Below are positions 38,005 through 47,201 of a stretch of DNA of 64,000 nucleotides, piece after piece. The position numbers and the translations under genes were made by a program. Numbering within the stretch: position 1 is the first letter of the stretch; each line of letters starts with the position of its first letter. Origin of the DNA: Fabrea salina (taxonomy: Eukaryota; Ciliophora; Heterotrichea; Heterotrichida; Fabreidae); assembly GCA_022984795.1 (NCBI GenBank), contig JALIHJ010000045.1, positions 161,312 through 225,311 on the forward strand. Direction: 5' to 3'. The notes below the pieces were generated by a model. The model worked only from the letters and a program-made list of their open reading frames with translations. It did not search any database and was not told the DNA's origin.

Positions 38005-38519
38005 TTGAGTATAGCGTGGATGTTATCTCCTCAGCTTGGCCAATTCTCTCTAAAGGAGAAGAGTCTTTGCGTGTAGGCTTCTTTACCTTGAGAGTCCATT
38101 CTGCTTTAAGCAGGAGTATCTGTGAATGCAGATGATATGCAGTTGATTCTAGTATTCCTAAGTCATTAGCTATTCCCTTTACTGCTCCTTCTAAAGCACC
38201 AACTCCCCAAAGCAGTGTTTTCGTGGCTTGGTCTCTGTGCCAATATTCATGAAAACCACAAACTATCCATCAAATTACACTCATCTACCTGCAGTGACTG
38301 TAATATAGTTGAGTGAGTTGTCTTAGAAGTTTGCGTAAAACTCTGGACTGAAGACTCCTCAGTTAAAGAAACTCTTGCTTGAGTTCCTAATTCACTTAAA
38401 GCCTTTTCTGCAATTGAGAGTTTTTCAGCAGTTCTTCCCACTATCATAACCTCTTCTGCTGCTGTAGCAAAGCCTATTCCAGAAGACCCTCCAAAGACCA
38501 CTACTTTCTGGTCCTTGAA
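38005..38519 (-). pseudogene. Decayed short-chain dehydrogenase/reductase
   Basis: The minus strand begins FKDQKVVVFGGSSGIGFATA, the Rossmann NAD(P)-binding TGxxxGIG element, then MIVGRTAEKL and a helical segment to about 38247. After a stop a different segment shows GALEGAVKGIANDLG, like the helix after the catalytic YxxxK, and ends PLERIGQAEEITS, the usual SDR C-terminal motif. Stops, a missing middle (including the Ser-Tyr active site) and no ATG show it is a dead SDR. It lies immediately upstream of CDC50. Confidence 0.75.
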
Positions 38520-38547
38520 CTAAAAATGCTTTCCATAATACTTTAAG

Positions 38548-39498
38548 ATGGACCAAAGTGTTCGTAAATCCAAAAAACCCAGTGATAAAAAGATCGTCCA
38601 GCAAAAACTCTGGGCCTTCCAACCCATCCACACTTTTAAGTCTACAGTTATCATTCTTGCATGTGCAGGTACTTTGTTCCTCATATTCGGAATAGTTATT
38701 TGCGTAGAAGCAAGCAAAGTAGTTGAGGTTTCGAAAAGATATGACAACATAGACTCCTGCAAACCCAAGCTAAATCAAGCCCAAAAAGCATTTACTTCAA
38801 GCTGCTCAGTAGACATAACACTTGACGAAGACATGGAAGAACCAATTTACCTTTACTACGAAATGCACAACTTCTACCAAAACCACAGAATGTACGTTAA
38901 GAGTCGCGACTACAACCAACTTAAAGGGGAATACTTTTCTACTGAGGACTTGGACTCCTGCAAACCCGTCAGAACAATCAAAGACCTGGAGGACTACAAA
39001 CCAGTTGATGAAACCAGAAGGAGAAAAGACCCTGCTCACCCTTGTGGACTAGTGGCTGCTACTGTGTTCAACGACACTTTTAAACTCCAGAACACCAAAA
39101 TAAAAGAAACTGGAATAGCTTGGGACTCCGACAAAGACTACAAGTTTAAGAACGCTGAGGAATCCAGGCAGTGGACAGACGTTGAAGACGAACACTTCAT
39201 TGTTTGGATGAGAATTGCAGCCATGCCTAAGTTCAGGAAACTCTGGGGAGTCATTGAAGAAGACTTAGAGTCAGGCACTTACACCTTCGAAGTACAAAGC
39301 AACTATGATGTTTCTCAGTGGGAGGGCCAAAAACACCTTGTCCTGACCACTGTGAACTCTTTGGGTGGAAAGAATTACTTTTTAGGCATAGTTTTTTTGT
39401 GCGCAGCTGGAGTGTGTTACTTTGCCATATGTGTGTTTGGAGTGATGCAGTTCAAAAGGAAGTCAGTTGGTGACGAGTACCGGCCTAAGTGGAACTAA
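38548..39498 (+). CDS. CDC50/LEM3 family beta-subunit of P4-ATPase
   Basis: 316 aa. Two membrane helices (about 28-55 and 285-307) enclose a large extracytoplasmic domain with paired Cys residues and the family phrases YYEMHNFYQNHRMYVKSRD and VWMRIAA(M)PKFRKLWG. CDC50 proteins chaperone lipid flippases out of the ER and support phosphatidylserine/ethanolamine translocation. The short N-terminal cytosolic tail is basic. Length is normal. Confidence 0.92.
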   Translation: MDQSVRKSKKPSDKKIVQQKLWAFQPIHTFKSTVIILACAGTLFLIFGIVICVEASKVVEVSKRYDNIDSCKPKLNQAQKAFTSSCSVDITLDEDMEEPIYLYYEMHNFYQNHRMYVKSRDYNQLKGEYFSTEDLDSCKPVRTIKDLEDYKPVDETRRRKDPAHPCGLVAATVFNDTFKLQNTKIKETGIAWDSDKDYKFKNAEESRQWTDVEDEHFIVWMRIAAMPKFRKLWGVIEEDLESGTYTFEVQSNYDVSQWEGQKHLVLTTVNSLGGKNYFLGIVFLCAAGVCYFAICVFGVMQFKRKSVGDEYRPKWN

Positions 39499-39510
39499 TG
39501 AATTATAATA

Positions 39511-41022
39511 TTACTCGTTTTCTAGAAGTGAAACAAGACGTCTTTGTTCGTCTGGGTGTGATGAAGAAAACACTGGAGACATCTGGTACACCACAGTTAC
39601 TCCGTTGTCGTAGGCCACCGCCAGGTAGTCCCTAACTAGCGAGTTAAAGGCAAGTGCCACCACTGAAGCCTTTCCTGGAGGGGAGATTTCTGTAACTGGG
39701 TTGTTGAAGCTCTGCATGAAGTCGTAAACGTAAACAGACCCATTGCGGCCTCCTAAGGCAAGCACCAAAGGCCTAGAAAGTGACCAAGCAAGCCCTGTTA
39801 AAACAGCTCCAGGCTGGAGTACTCTTAGTGGCTTTTTGTTGAGTAAGTGGTAAAGCTTAGCAGTTCCGTCAGTTGAACAAGTTGCAAATAAGTTTTTGTG
39901 GAAAGAATTAACGCCTAACTGGACCACAGGTGCTTCGTGAGGTTCGTAGCTAAAAGTAGCTGGTGAAGGGTAGAGTCTGTTTAAGTCTGGCTTGCAAGCA
40001 AAGATGCACCTGGTGTCCACTTCTTTCAGAGAAAGGTCTTTGGCGTAACGCTCTGCAAGGGTTTTTACTTGTTGAATGTAGCCCAAACTTAAGTTGCTCA
40101 GAGCTGCAGCGGCTTGGGGTTTCCACTTTGCTCCTTCTAAAGGAGGAGGAGTCTTTTGCAAGTCAGGCAATGTAAACTTCAGAACTTTGCCTGACTCAGT
40201 TCCAACTATAGCAGAAGTGGAGTCAGGCACACTTAGAGTTAGTCCGCCTTCTTTTGCTTTGTTGATCAGAAACCCCCTTATGGGGAACTCCAAGTCTTTA
40301 GGTTCCCACTCCAAAACTTTCCCGTCAGAACTCACTGAAAATAACTCTGGCTGGCCTTCTAGCGGTTTACTCCAAAAAAGACCCCTTACAGCTTCTCTGT
40401 GTTGGTACTCGTCTATAGTGGAACCCCCTAAGTAGGTTTCTTCTCTGTCTAAGTCCCAAGCTAGTACTTGTCCGTTGTAAGTCCCGCCTAAAAGAAGGTT
40501 AGGCTCTGAAGGGTGAAAGCATACACTGCTCAAGCAAGCCTGAACTTCGAACTGGAACTGTTTGTTCCGTGAAAGGTGGTAAACTTTCAAATAAGAAACA
40601 TGTGAACACCACCCTGAGTGACTTAACTCCCCGTAACCCACAGCTAGTAAACTTCCTTTGCAGTTCCACTCCAAACAAGTCACACAGCCTTCTCCAGCAA
40701 AGGTAAAAGCAGCATGGTTGAGGTGGTTGTCTGCACCCCAGTCTACTTCGTAGTACTGAAACGCCTTTGTGGCTTTGTCTAGTTGTTTTTCCATCAAAGG
40801 AACTGTTTTACCTAGAAACTCAGAAAGGTCAACTTCTCCTAGTTTGCCCCTTGCCGCTACATCACTCTGGACCTTTTTGTTCTTTTTAGGCTGCATTCTA
40901 GTTGCTCTTTCCCAGTACTCAATTTCTTCAGTTTCTACTGTGGAGTCTTGGTACTCCCTTTCTACTTGGTTCAACTTAGTTTCAAACTCGCCTTCCTCCC
41001 CAATGTACTCTTGCAGTTCCAT
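39511..41022 (-). CDS. WD40 protein, dynein-2 intermediate chain (WDR34/DYNC2I2-like)
   Basis: 503 aa. An N-terminal ~90-residue light-chain-binding type region is followed by a WD40 propeller (~100-490). The first blade reads VTCLEWNCKGSLLAVGYG with SHSGWCSH nearby, and the second CFHPSEPNLLLGGTYNGQVLAWDL. These are the distinctive blades of WDR34, the retrograde intraflagellar-transport dynein intermediate chain. Cilia-rich cells need it. Axonemal intermediate chains are the alternative but fit less well. Its ATG is one base from the CDPK stop upstream. Confidence 0.75.
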   Translation of the reverse strand: MELQEYIGEEGEFETKLNQVEREYQDSTVETEEIEYWERATRMQPKKNKKVQSDVAARGKLGEVDLSEFLGKTVPLMEKQLDKATKAFQYYEVDWGADNHLNHAAFTFAGEGCVTCLEWNCKGSLLAVGYGELSHSGWCSHVSYLKVYHLSRNKQFQFEVQACLSSVCFHPSEPNLLLGGTYNGQVLAWDLDREETYLGGSTIDEYQHREAVRGLFWSKPLEGQPELFSVSSDGKVLEWEPKDLEFPIRGFLINKAKEGGLTLSVPDSTSAIVGTESGKVLKFTLPDLQKTPPPLEGAKWKPQAAAALSNLSLGYIQQVKTLAERYAKDLSLKEVDTRCIFACKPDLNRLYPSPATFSYEPHEAPVVQLGVNSFHKNLFATCSTDGTAKLYHLLNKKPLRVLQPGAVLTGLAWSLSRPLVLALGGRNGSVYVYDFMQSFNNPVTEISPPGKASVVALAFNSLVRDYLAVAYDNGVTVVYQMSPVFSSSHPDEQRRLVSLLENE

Positions 41023-41023
41023 T

Positions 41024-42448
41024 TTACTTACTTAACAGATATTCTTTGAACTCCTCCAAGTTCATAGAGAAGTCTTGCAGCCCCTCTAACTCTTTTTCAA
41101 GTTGGGCTTTTTCTTCTAGGCAAAGTAGAACATCTGTCTTGTAAAGAGAAGAAACAATATCTTCTGTACTAATGTATCCATCATTGTCAAAGTCAAAGTA
41201 CTTAAAAACTACTTTGTAGTCTTCCATGTCAAAGACTTCAAACCCAGATATTTGCAGTAAGAAGCAACTGTACTTCATCTGAAGTTTTGCTTTAAAGTAT
41301 CTCAAAGTGTTTTCTGCTTCTTCAGGAGTGTAGTTCTTTTCTAAGTATTTTTTTAAGCACTTAGTATTAATATACCCACAACATTCAATATCTATGTCTA
41401 AACAAGCTTTTTTGAGTTCTTCTAGTTTGCTTGAATTAGAGATTTTCATCATTACCCTTTTGCAGGTTTGCACAAACCCATTCTGAGTTTGGAAGTTTAG
41501 GGTCAAGGGTTGACTTGGAATGTTACTCACACACAACCAAGGATGCTTAAGGGCTTCTTCAGCTGAAAGTCTGCGACTAGGCTTTTTCACAAGCATTTTA
41601 TTGATGAAGTCCTTGGCTTGGGAACTTAAACCAGTCAATGCTTCAGTGTCTATGTTGGCATTTGTCACTTGGTTAAAAATTTGTTTGGTGAAGGTACCTC
41701 TGAAAGGATGGTTTCCTGTCAGGATTACAAACGCAGTGACTCCAAGCGACCATATGTCGCATTTTTTCCCGTACTTCTTAGCTATGACCTCTGGGGCCAT
41801 ATAGTGGGGAGTTCCTACCTTTGAGTTTAGGGAGCCTCTTTTCTCTATTTTTTTAGACAGCCCAAAGTCAACTATTTTCAAGCTGTTCAGGTCTTCTCTG
41901 CTTTTAAACAGAATGTTTTCAGGCTTAAGGTCCCTGTGTACATATTCGTTATTGTGCAAGTATTTAACAGCAATTAGTAGTTGCTGCATTACTATACGAG
42001 CCTCATCCTCATTTAGACAGCCTTTGTCAGAAACTTTCTTTGCTAAAGAGCCTCCTTCGCAAAGTTCAGTTACGAAGTGCATATAACCTTCGTCTTCGTA
42101 AGTCTCTAGTAGGTTTAAAAGGTTAGGGTGGTCAATGTTTTTGAGGACTAAGAATTCCCTTTTGAGTTCCAAGCCTATGTGGTTGGCAGAAGCCTTATGG
42201 ACAGACTTAACAGCGAACTTAGGAAGGTTGTCCCTTTTTTCTTGGACTGACCTTTCTGGCTTGGAAATCCTTACGGCTTCTCTAACAGTTCCGAATTTCC
42301 CACTTCCTATAATCCTTGTGAAGTCGTAGTACTTGTATATTCTTTCAGTGTAGTTCTTTTTTATTGTACTATTTTGAAGTGTACGATGCCTTGTATCTAG
42401 AGGCCTCAACTTCAAGTTCTTAGTTTTCTTCGATACGCAAATTCCCAT
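41024..42448 (-). CDS. Calcium-dependent protein kinase (CDPK)
   Basis: 474 aa. The N-terminus MGICVSKK has Gly2 and Cys4, fitting N-myristoylation and palmitoylation. The kinase domain (~28-315) has IGSGKFGTV, HRDLKPEN, DFGLS and APE motifs, then an autoinhibitory junction (~325-350) and a C-terminal calmodulin-like part. One EF loop (DFDNDGYISTEDI) is canonical; the others look degenerate. CDPKs link Ca2+ to motility and secretion in alveolates. The C-terminal EF lobe is shorter than in typical four-EF CDPKs. Confidence 0.92.
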   Translation of the reverse strand: MGICVSKKTKNLKLRPLDTRHRTLQNSTIKKNYTERIYKYYDFTRIIGSGKFGTVREAVRISKPERSVQEKRDNLPKFAVKSVHKASANHIGLELKREFLVLKNIDHPNLLNLLETYEDEGYMHFVTELCEGGSLAKKVSDKGCLNEDEARIVMQQLLIAVKYLHNNEYVHRDLKPENILFKSREDLNSLKIVDFGLSKKIEKRGSLNSKVGTPHYMAPEVIAKKYGKKCDIWSLGVTAFVILTGNHPFRGTFTKQIFNQVTNANIDTEALTGLSSQAKDFINKMLVKKPSRRLSAEEALKHPWLCVSNIPSQPLTLNFQTQNGFVQTCKRVMMKISNSSKLEELKKACLDIDIECCGYINTKCLKKYLEKNYTPEEAENTLRYFKAKLQMKYSCFLLQISGFEVFDMEDYKVVFKYFDFDNDGYISTEDIVSSLYKTDVLLCLEEKAQLEKELEGLQDFSMNLEEFKEYLLSK

Positions 42449-42588
42449 TTAATATTATTAATATGGACCTCTAGTTATCTTAAATAACTATTCTGGAATG
42501 CTTAAGCTGCAAGGCCAAGTAAAATGCCTTTATATCCACTAAAACCTTTTAATTTGAAGGGAAAGTAGTCTCTTTTCTAGTAAGAATT

Positions 42589-43473
42589 ATGAGCAAGAAA
42601 GTAGTTATGGTAAAGCCTAACAACTTCTTCGCAAACCCAGAAACCTTAGAGGATAATGCTTTCATGAACAGCTCAGTAACAGACACTTCAGAGTGCAGTC
42701 GAGAGTTCGATTCTTACAAAGAACTTCTTCTAGAACTCGGAGTCGAAGTTCTATACCTAGAAAACCCAGACCCCCAAGCCCCAGACGCTGTGTTTGCAAA
42801 CAACTGGTTTATTTCCTTTTCACCTCCCTTAGTCACCAAGAAACTGCTGGTTTTGTGCCCTATGAAATGTGACTCCAGAAAGAGGGAAAAAAGGCCAGAG
42901 TTCATTAGCAAACTAGCAGAACAGCACCAGGAAGTAATAGACTTGAGTTACTTTGAAAGCCAAGGCAAAGCACTAGAAGGCACTGGGAGTCTAGTTATTG
43001 ACCGGAAAAGAGCCAAAATTTTCATGAGTCTTTCAGAAAGGTCCAGTTTAGATGTTCTAAACCAACTTATAACAGTCCTTAACAGCCACTCATCAGTTAC
43101 TTGGGAAGCAGTGTGGTTCCGCAGTTACGACGAAACTGGAAAAAGCATTTACCATACCAATGTTATACTAGCACTAACTTCCACCCACGCAGTAGTTAAC
43201 TTAGCAGCTATTCACTACGAAGACAGACAAAAAGTCCTAGAAGCACTTTCAGAGTACCAGATTGTTGAGATTTCGCACGAAAGCACAAAGAAGTACGCAG
43301 GAAACTTAGAAGTGCTTTACTCACCCAAATTGGAGTCAGAAGTAGTTATAGCATCATCCCGGAGCAAAGACGTGGGTTTAGAACTGCCCCAAAAAACCTT
43401 TTACGTAGACATCAGAACTATAGAAGAAATAGGAGGCGGGTCTACTCAGTGCATGCTAGGAAAGATTTATTAA
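42589..43473 (+). CDS. CtlX-type amidinotransferase-fold hydrolase
   Basis: 294 aa, pentein (beta/alpha propeller) fold of the arginine/citrulline-modifying family. It opens VVMVKPNNF and shows DAVFANNW, GTGSLVID, YHTNV with the likely catalytic His, and a terminal GGGSTQCMLG with the nucleophilic Cys near ~289. CtlX and related enzymes act on guanidino or ureido groups such as citrulline or arginine. The group is mostly bacterial, with scattered protist members, so transfer is possible. The 3' end overlaps the peroxiredoxin stop. Confidence 0.8.
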   Translation: MSKKVVMVKPNNFFANPETLEDNAFMNSSVTDTSECSREFDSYKELLLELGVEVLYLENPDPQAPDAVFANNWFISFSPPLVTKKLLVLCPMKCDSRKREKRPEFISKLAEQHQEVIDLSYFESQGKALEGTGSLVIDRKRAKIFMSLSERSSLDVLNQLITVLNSHSSVTWEAVWFRSYDETGKSIYHTNVILALTSTHAVVNLAAIHYEDRQKVLEALSEYQIVEISHESTKKYAGNLEVLYSPKLESEVVIASSRSKDVGLELPQKTFYVDIRTIEEIGGGSTQCMLGKIY

Positions 43474-43991
43474 CCTAAGGATTTCATCAGAGTTTCTACC
43501 GTTGAAATGTCACTAAGGTCCTCTCCTGTTTCGTCGTGCACTTCAGTGATCTCGCAATTATCTACAATCACTGCGAACCTGCGTGTCCTGAACCCCAGGA
43601 ACTTGTGCCGCATGTCCAAGCCTCCGTCCAAGGCTTCGGTGAATTCTCCATTGCCGTCTGCAAGGTAAGTGATGTCGCCTCCAAGGTGTTTTCCGTAGGC
43701 CTGCATCACGTAGGGGTCGTTTACAGCCAAAGCCACTACTTCAGCCCCTTTCTTTTTGATCTCTTCGTGGTACTTGATGTACCCTGGCAAGTGGGTTCCC
43801 GTACACACAGGAGTAAAGGCTCCTGGGAACCCTACAAGTATTACTTTTTTGTTTTTGAAGAATTCTCCACTTTGCACAGGAGCTTTCAGGTCGAAGTTGT
43901 AGTTGCCATTGCTTCCAGTGACAAGCATCATGCTCATTTCTGGCACTTTTTCTCCCTTCGAAAGGAACCTGCGACTGAATCTTCCAAGCAT
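43470..43991 (-). CDS. Peroxiredoxin-5 type thiol peroxidase
   Basis: About 173 aa from ATG 43991; the frame continues nine codons upstream from a TTG. The N-terminus MLGRFSRRFLSKG resembles a mitochondrial presequence. The peroxidatic Cys lies in FPGAFTPVCTGTHLPG, the PRDX5 active site. It reduces H2O2, alkyl peroxides or peroxynitrite using thioredoxin. A second Cys late in the chain (VDNCEI) could be the atypical resolving Cys. Its TAA overlaps the CtlX stop by 3 bases on the other strand. Confidence 0.92.
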   Translation of the reverse strand: MLGRFSRRFLSKGEKVPEMSMMLVTGSNGNYNFDLKAPVQSGEFFKNKKVILVGFPGAFTPVCTGTHLPGYIKYHEEIKKKGAEVVALAVNDPYVMQAYGKHLGGDITYLADGNGEFTEALDGGLDMRHKFLGFRTRRFAVIVDNCEITEVHDETGEDLSDISTVETLMKSLG

Positions 43992-44039
43992 TCTGACAAG
44001 AATTATAAATGGAAGCAATGTGCTTAATGTTAGGATTAG

Positions 44040-44984
44040 TTATAAATGGCAAAATCTTCTAATCCACTGAGTCATAAAGCTGTATATGAAGAGGTACTGG
44101 TCTTTAGTCTGCACCATTCCTAAGCGTTGCTCCCTGAGTCGCCTGACTGTTCCAAAAACACTGATGCGTGGGGCTGAGGTTTGTGTCTGAATGGTTTTGG
44201 TTAAGTGGTACAGTGCTATTAAGGTCCCAGTGCGTCCTATGCCAGCAGAACAGTGCATTACAACAGGGTGGCACTTGTCTATTTCTTGAAGTAAGTAGTT
44301 GAGTGAGTCAAAGTCGTTTTCGAGTTCAGGAGTCCCGTGGTCTGGCCAGGCAGTGCACTGCAAGTGAGTTACCTTAGAAGTTTCTTCTTCCCCGCGCACT
44401 TCGAACTCTCTGCGAGTCAGCACAGGCAAGTCATTTTCTCGGGAAATTAACTCTACTTCAACAGAGCCCTCTTGGAGCTTCCCCTCCATCGGAAAGTACT
44501 CGTCGCACTTTTTGCGGCCAGCTTCGTGGAAGTCGGTCAGCATGATGACTAACTTGGCCTTTTTTTCAAGAACCATCTTCCAAAAGGTTTCTTTGGTGTT
44601 TTTGAGAGGACCCTGGGTAGCTATGAACAGTTTCTCCTGGGAAGGCAAAGGCCCACTTATCCAGTTAGCGTTGATGTACTCGTTGTTGTTGAGTTTGACA
44701 ATGGTGTCTTGGTAAGGCAGGATGTCTGAGTACCTGTTGAGGTTCTGCAAGTTAGGGGTGTTTTGAACTAGTTGTTCGATGTGTTGGTTGGTTTCGGTCA
44801 TGCGTCTTAGAAGTCGGAACTCAGTTTCTTTGTTCCTTCTTTTTTGCTGGTCTTCGAACTCGCAGGTCCTTATTCCTTCTTCTACTTCTTTGAGTTCTGC
44901 ACACTGCGAAAAAAAACTGTAAGACAAGTCCCTACCTGCAACTGAACCCTCCACTATTGGTTCTTCCATTATTATTTGGTGCAT
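44040..44984 (-). CDS. Classical protein tyrosine phosphatase
   Basis: 314 aa PTPc domain. Landmarks are a substrate loop NRYSDILPYQDT, an NxxYINANWI strand, the WPDHGTP acid loop, and the P-loop HCSAGIGRTG with the catalytic Cys and Arg. A terminal QTKDQYLFIY Q-loop follows. Soluble, with no membrane helix. The first ATG is used; a second ATG five codons downstream is an alternative. Divergent from the MFS gene by 35 nt. Confidence 0.93.
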   Translation of the reverse strand: MHQIIMEEPIVEGSVAGRDLSYSFFSQCAELKEVEEGIRTCEFEDQQKRRNKETEFRLLRRMTETNQHIEQLVQNTPNLQNLNRYSDILPYQDTIVKLNNNEYINANWISGPLPSQEKLFIATQGPLKNTKETFWKMVLEKKAKLVIMLTDFHEAGRKKCDEYFPMEGKLQEGSVEVELISRENDLPVLTRREFEVRGEEETSKVTHLQCTAWPDHGTPELENDFDSLNYLLQEIDKCHPVVMHCSAGIGRTGTLIALYHLTKTIQTQTSAPRISVFGTVRRLREQRLGMVQTKDQYLFIYSFMTQWIRRFCHL

Positions 44985-45019
44985 TAAAATTAATTGTTAG
45001 GCGTTACCAATAAATATCG

Positions 45020-46369
45020 ATGCACGAAGTAAATGAGTCCAGTCTCCTTATTCCAGAGAAACAAACTTCAAAAGAACAGTTCTTGGAGTCCCTCAAACTC
45101 CTCAAAGAGTCGCCTAGAGAACTCTTTTTTCTCTACATTCTGAATTTCATTTTCAGTTTCCAATATTATATTGAGGTCACTTTAGCACCCCTTTACTTCA
45201 CAGACATACAAGGACTTTCTGACTTCCAAGCTGGACTTGTCTTCTGTGCAATTGGAGTAGGAATAGGCGTTTCTGCTCTGTGCTTTGGTCCTTTTCTACA
45301 CAGCATTGGCTTGAAGACCTGCCTGTTCATTTCAAGTTCTACTTCAATTTGTGGGTTTTTACTATTGTTCTTTATAGAGAGTCTTTGGGTCTCTCTGGTT
45401 GCTGTGCTGGGCTTCTTGAGTGTTTCAGGGGCTTTGTCTTGGCCTGTTGTGGAGTTGGGTTCCAAAATGTACACTGACCAAAGCATTCGGAATGTTTCCC
45501 ACTCTATGATTTGGATAAGCAACTACGGAGCTGGTGCAGTGGCTGGGTTGTTCATTGACTTCTTTTGGGCAGACGACAGCCAAGAAAAAACTACGTTTGG
45601 GGCTTTGTTTTTGGCTTGTGCAGTATTGGGGACAGTTGCTTTGTTGTTAGGACTTTTATTCAGACTCAGTCAAGTCAAAGAAGAAAACTTTCCAGACGCA
45701 CAAGCTATGGTGTTTATAACTCGTTCTGTGATGAGCGAAAAAAGGTTCTGGAGGTTCTGCACCTTAATCCTCATTTTGACTTTCCTGCGAAGTGGGTGCT
45801 TTGGTCACCTCGACGCAACCTTTCCTAAGTACATGGTTAGAGAACTAGGGGATGACGCACACTTTGGACTTATGCTTACACTGCACTCAGTCACAATGCT
45901 GCTGGGGGTGTTTTTCTTCACCCAGTTAACCTTTGCGTACTCTAGTTACTCCTTGATTTGTGCTGGAGGACTAATAGGCACTGCAGCTCCTATATTCTTA
46001 GTTTTTTCCTCAAACTACCTACTGATAGTTATGTTTGTGGTGCTGATCTCAGTCGGAGAAAGTATCTGGGTGCCTAGACTGCTAGACTACACCCTTGAAG
46101 TGGCACCTTTGGCCGAAGAAGGCATTTACTTAGCTATTTCAAACTGCCCTTTTTACTTCGGAATGGTGATTACTGGAGTGATTTCTGGAGAACTGCTGGA
46201 GGAGTACTGTCCTGAAGAAGGCAAAAAAGAATGCCAGAACGTGTGGGTAGTAGTGGTGCTCACTACAGTGTTCATTCCTTTCGTTTTGGTGGCTTTTAGG
46301 AAGTTTTTGGAACAACCCCCTCTTGAAGAGAACCCTTACATGCCCTGTTCTAAGGAAAACATCTCTTAA
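45020..46369 (+). CDS. Major facilitator superfamily transporter
   Basis: 449 aa with 11-12 hydrophobic helices arranged as two halves with a central loop around VKEENFPDAQAM. The N-terminal half resembles MFS members with the GFLxD-type loop replaced by LSDFQAGLVF. Acidic tail. Substrate cannot be inferred; remotely like protist MFS proteins of unknown cargo. Confidence 0.8.
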   Translation: MHEVNESSLLIPEKQTSKEQFLESLKLLKESPRELFFLYILNFIFSFQYYIEVTLAPLYFTDIQGLSDFQAGLVFCAIGVGIGVSALCFGPFLHSIGLKTCLFISSSTSICGFLLLFFIESLWVSLVAVLGFLSVSGALSWPVVELGSKMYTDQSIRNVSHSMIWISNYGAGAVAGLFIDFFWADDSQEKTTFGALFLACAVLGTVALLLGLLFRLSQVKEENFPDAQAMVFITRSVMSEKRFWRFCTLILILTFLRSGCFGHLDATFPKYMVRELGDDAHFGLMLTLHSVTMLLGVFFFTQLTFAYSSYSLICAGGLIGTAAPIFLVFSSNYLLIVMFVVLISVGESIWVPRLLDYTLEVAPLAEEGIYLAISNCPFYFGMVITGVISGELLEEYCPEEGKKECQNVWVVVVLTTVFIPFVLVAFRKFLEQPPLEENPYMPCSKENIS

Positions 46370-46380
46370 GTATTTAATAA

Positions 46381-47199
46381 TCACTCGGTGGTTCTGCAGA
46401 GCGGACAGATTTGCCTAACATCCAACCACTTGAGCAAACACTCTTCGTGGAATAAGTGGTGGCACTTTTGGAGAGAAGCCACCATTTGGGCTTCTTCGAA
46501 GTCTTCCAAACAAATACTGCAGACTTCTTCAGGGTTTTCTTTAGTGTAAGGCTCAACCTTAGGTTTGATCAGCCTTTCGTTTAAAGGGCTGGTGTTTGAG
46601 TAGTTTTCAACGTAATTCATAATCAAGTCCGTGCAACAACACAAAGTCACCAAAAACAAAAAAATACCCATGAACACCACACTGCCTAAGTACAACTTTG
46701 CAAGGAAGGTGTTTTCGCTGCTGGAAGTGGCTATGTTGTTGCCAATGATTAGAGCTTGGCAGAACACGTCCAAGACTCCAGTCGAACAGAGTTTACCAAT
46801 GTAAAGCAGTATCACGCTGTACACAACGGCATTTGTGTCGTAAACGCCGACCCACTCGTAAAGTCTTTTCATGACCCTTGGGTTCAGGGCCAAAAACAAG
46901 TTCGTAGCAAACAAGCACCCTGGGAAAAACAACAAGAACCTGATGGTGTACTGCCTCGAGTCTAGCTGGGAAGTGTACTTAGTTATTAGGGCCAGCATTA
47001 CTGGGTTCGCCAAGAAACTCAGAATGAAAAAAGCATAAGCAAACACCCTTATGATGGTTTCGTCAAATTGAGCCAAAGACAAGTACGCCACTAGTATTCC
47101 GTCGTAAATCAAAATAAATAATACCATTACACATAAGACAGTCCTTTTTAAGTTTTCCATTTTATAAGTGTGTGCAACTGCTGTTGAAGAAAAAAACAT
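46381..47199 (-). CDS. Multi-pass membrane RING-H2 E3 ligase
   Basis: 272 aa (or ~259 from an internal ATG at 47160). Five or six hydrophobic helices are followed by a cytosolic C-terminal RING-H2: CSICLEDF....CHHLFHEECLLKWL....CPLC. Membrane-anchored ligases of this kind mediate ER- or endosome-associated ubiquitination. The stop is TGA, rare in this window; reading past it adds five codons to a TAA that overlaps the convergent MFS stop. The outer ATG lies only 2 nt from the divergent TMEM135-like ATG, so the internal start may be right. Confidence 0.85.
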   Translation of the reverse strand: MFFSSTAVAHTYKMENLKRTVLCVMVLFILIYDGILVAYLSLAQFDETIIRVFAYAFFILSFLANPVMLALITKYTSQLDSRQYTIRFLLFFPGCLFATNLFLALNPRVMKRLYEWVGVYDTNAVVYSVILLYIGKLCSTGVLDVFCQALIIGNNIATSSSENTFLAKLYLGSVVFMGIFLFLVTLCCCTDLIMNYVENYSNTSPLNERLIKPKVEPYTKENPEEVCSICLEDFEEAQMVASLQKCHHLFHEECLLKWLDVRQICPLCRTTE

Positions 47200-47201
47200 A
47201 A

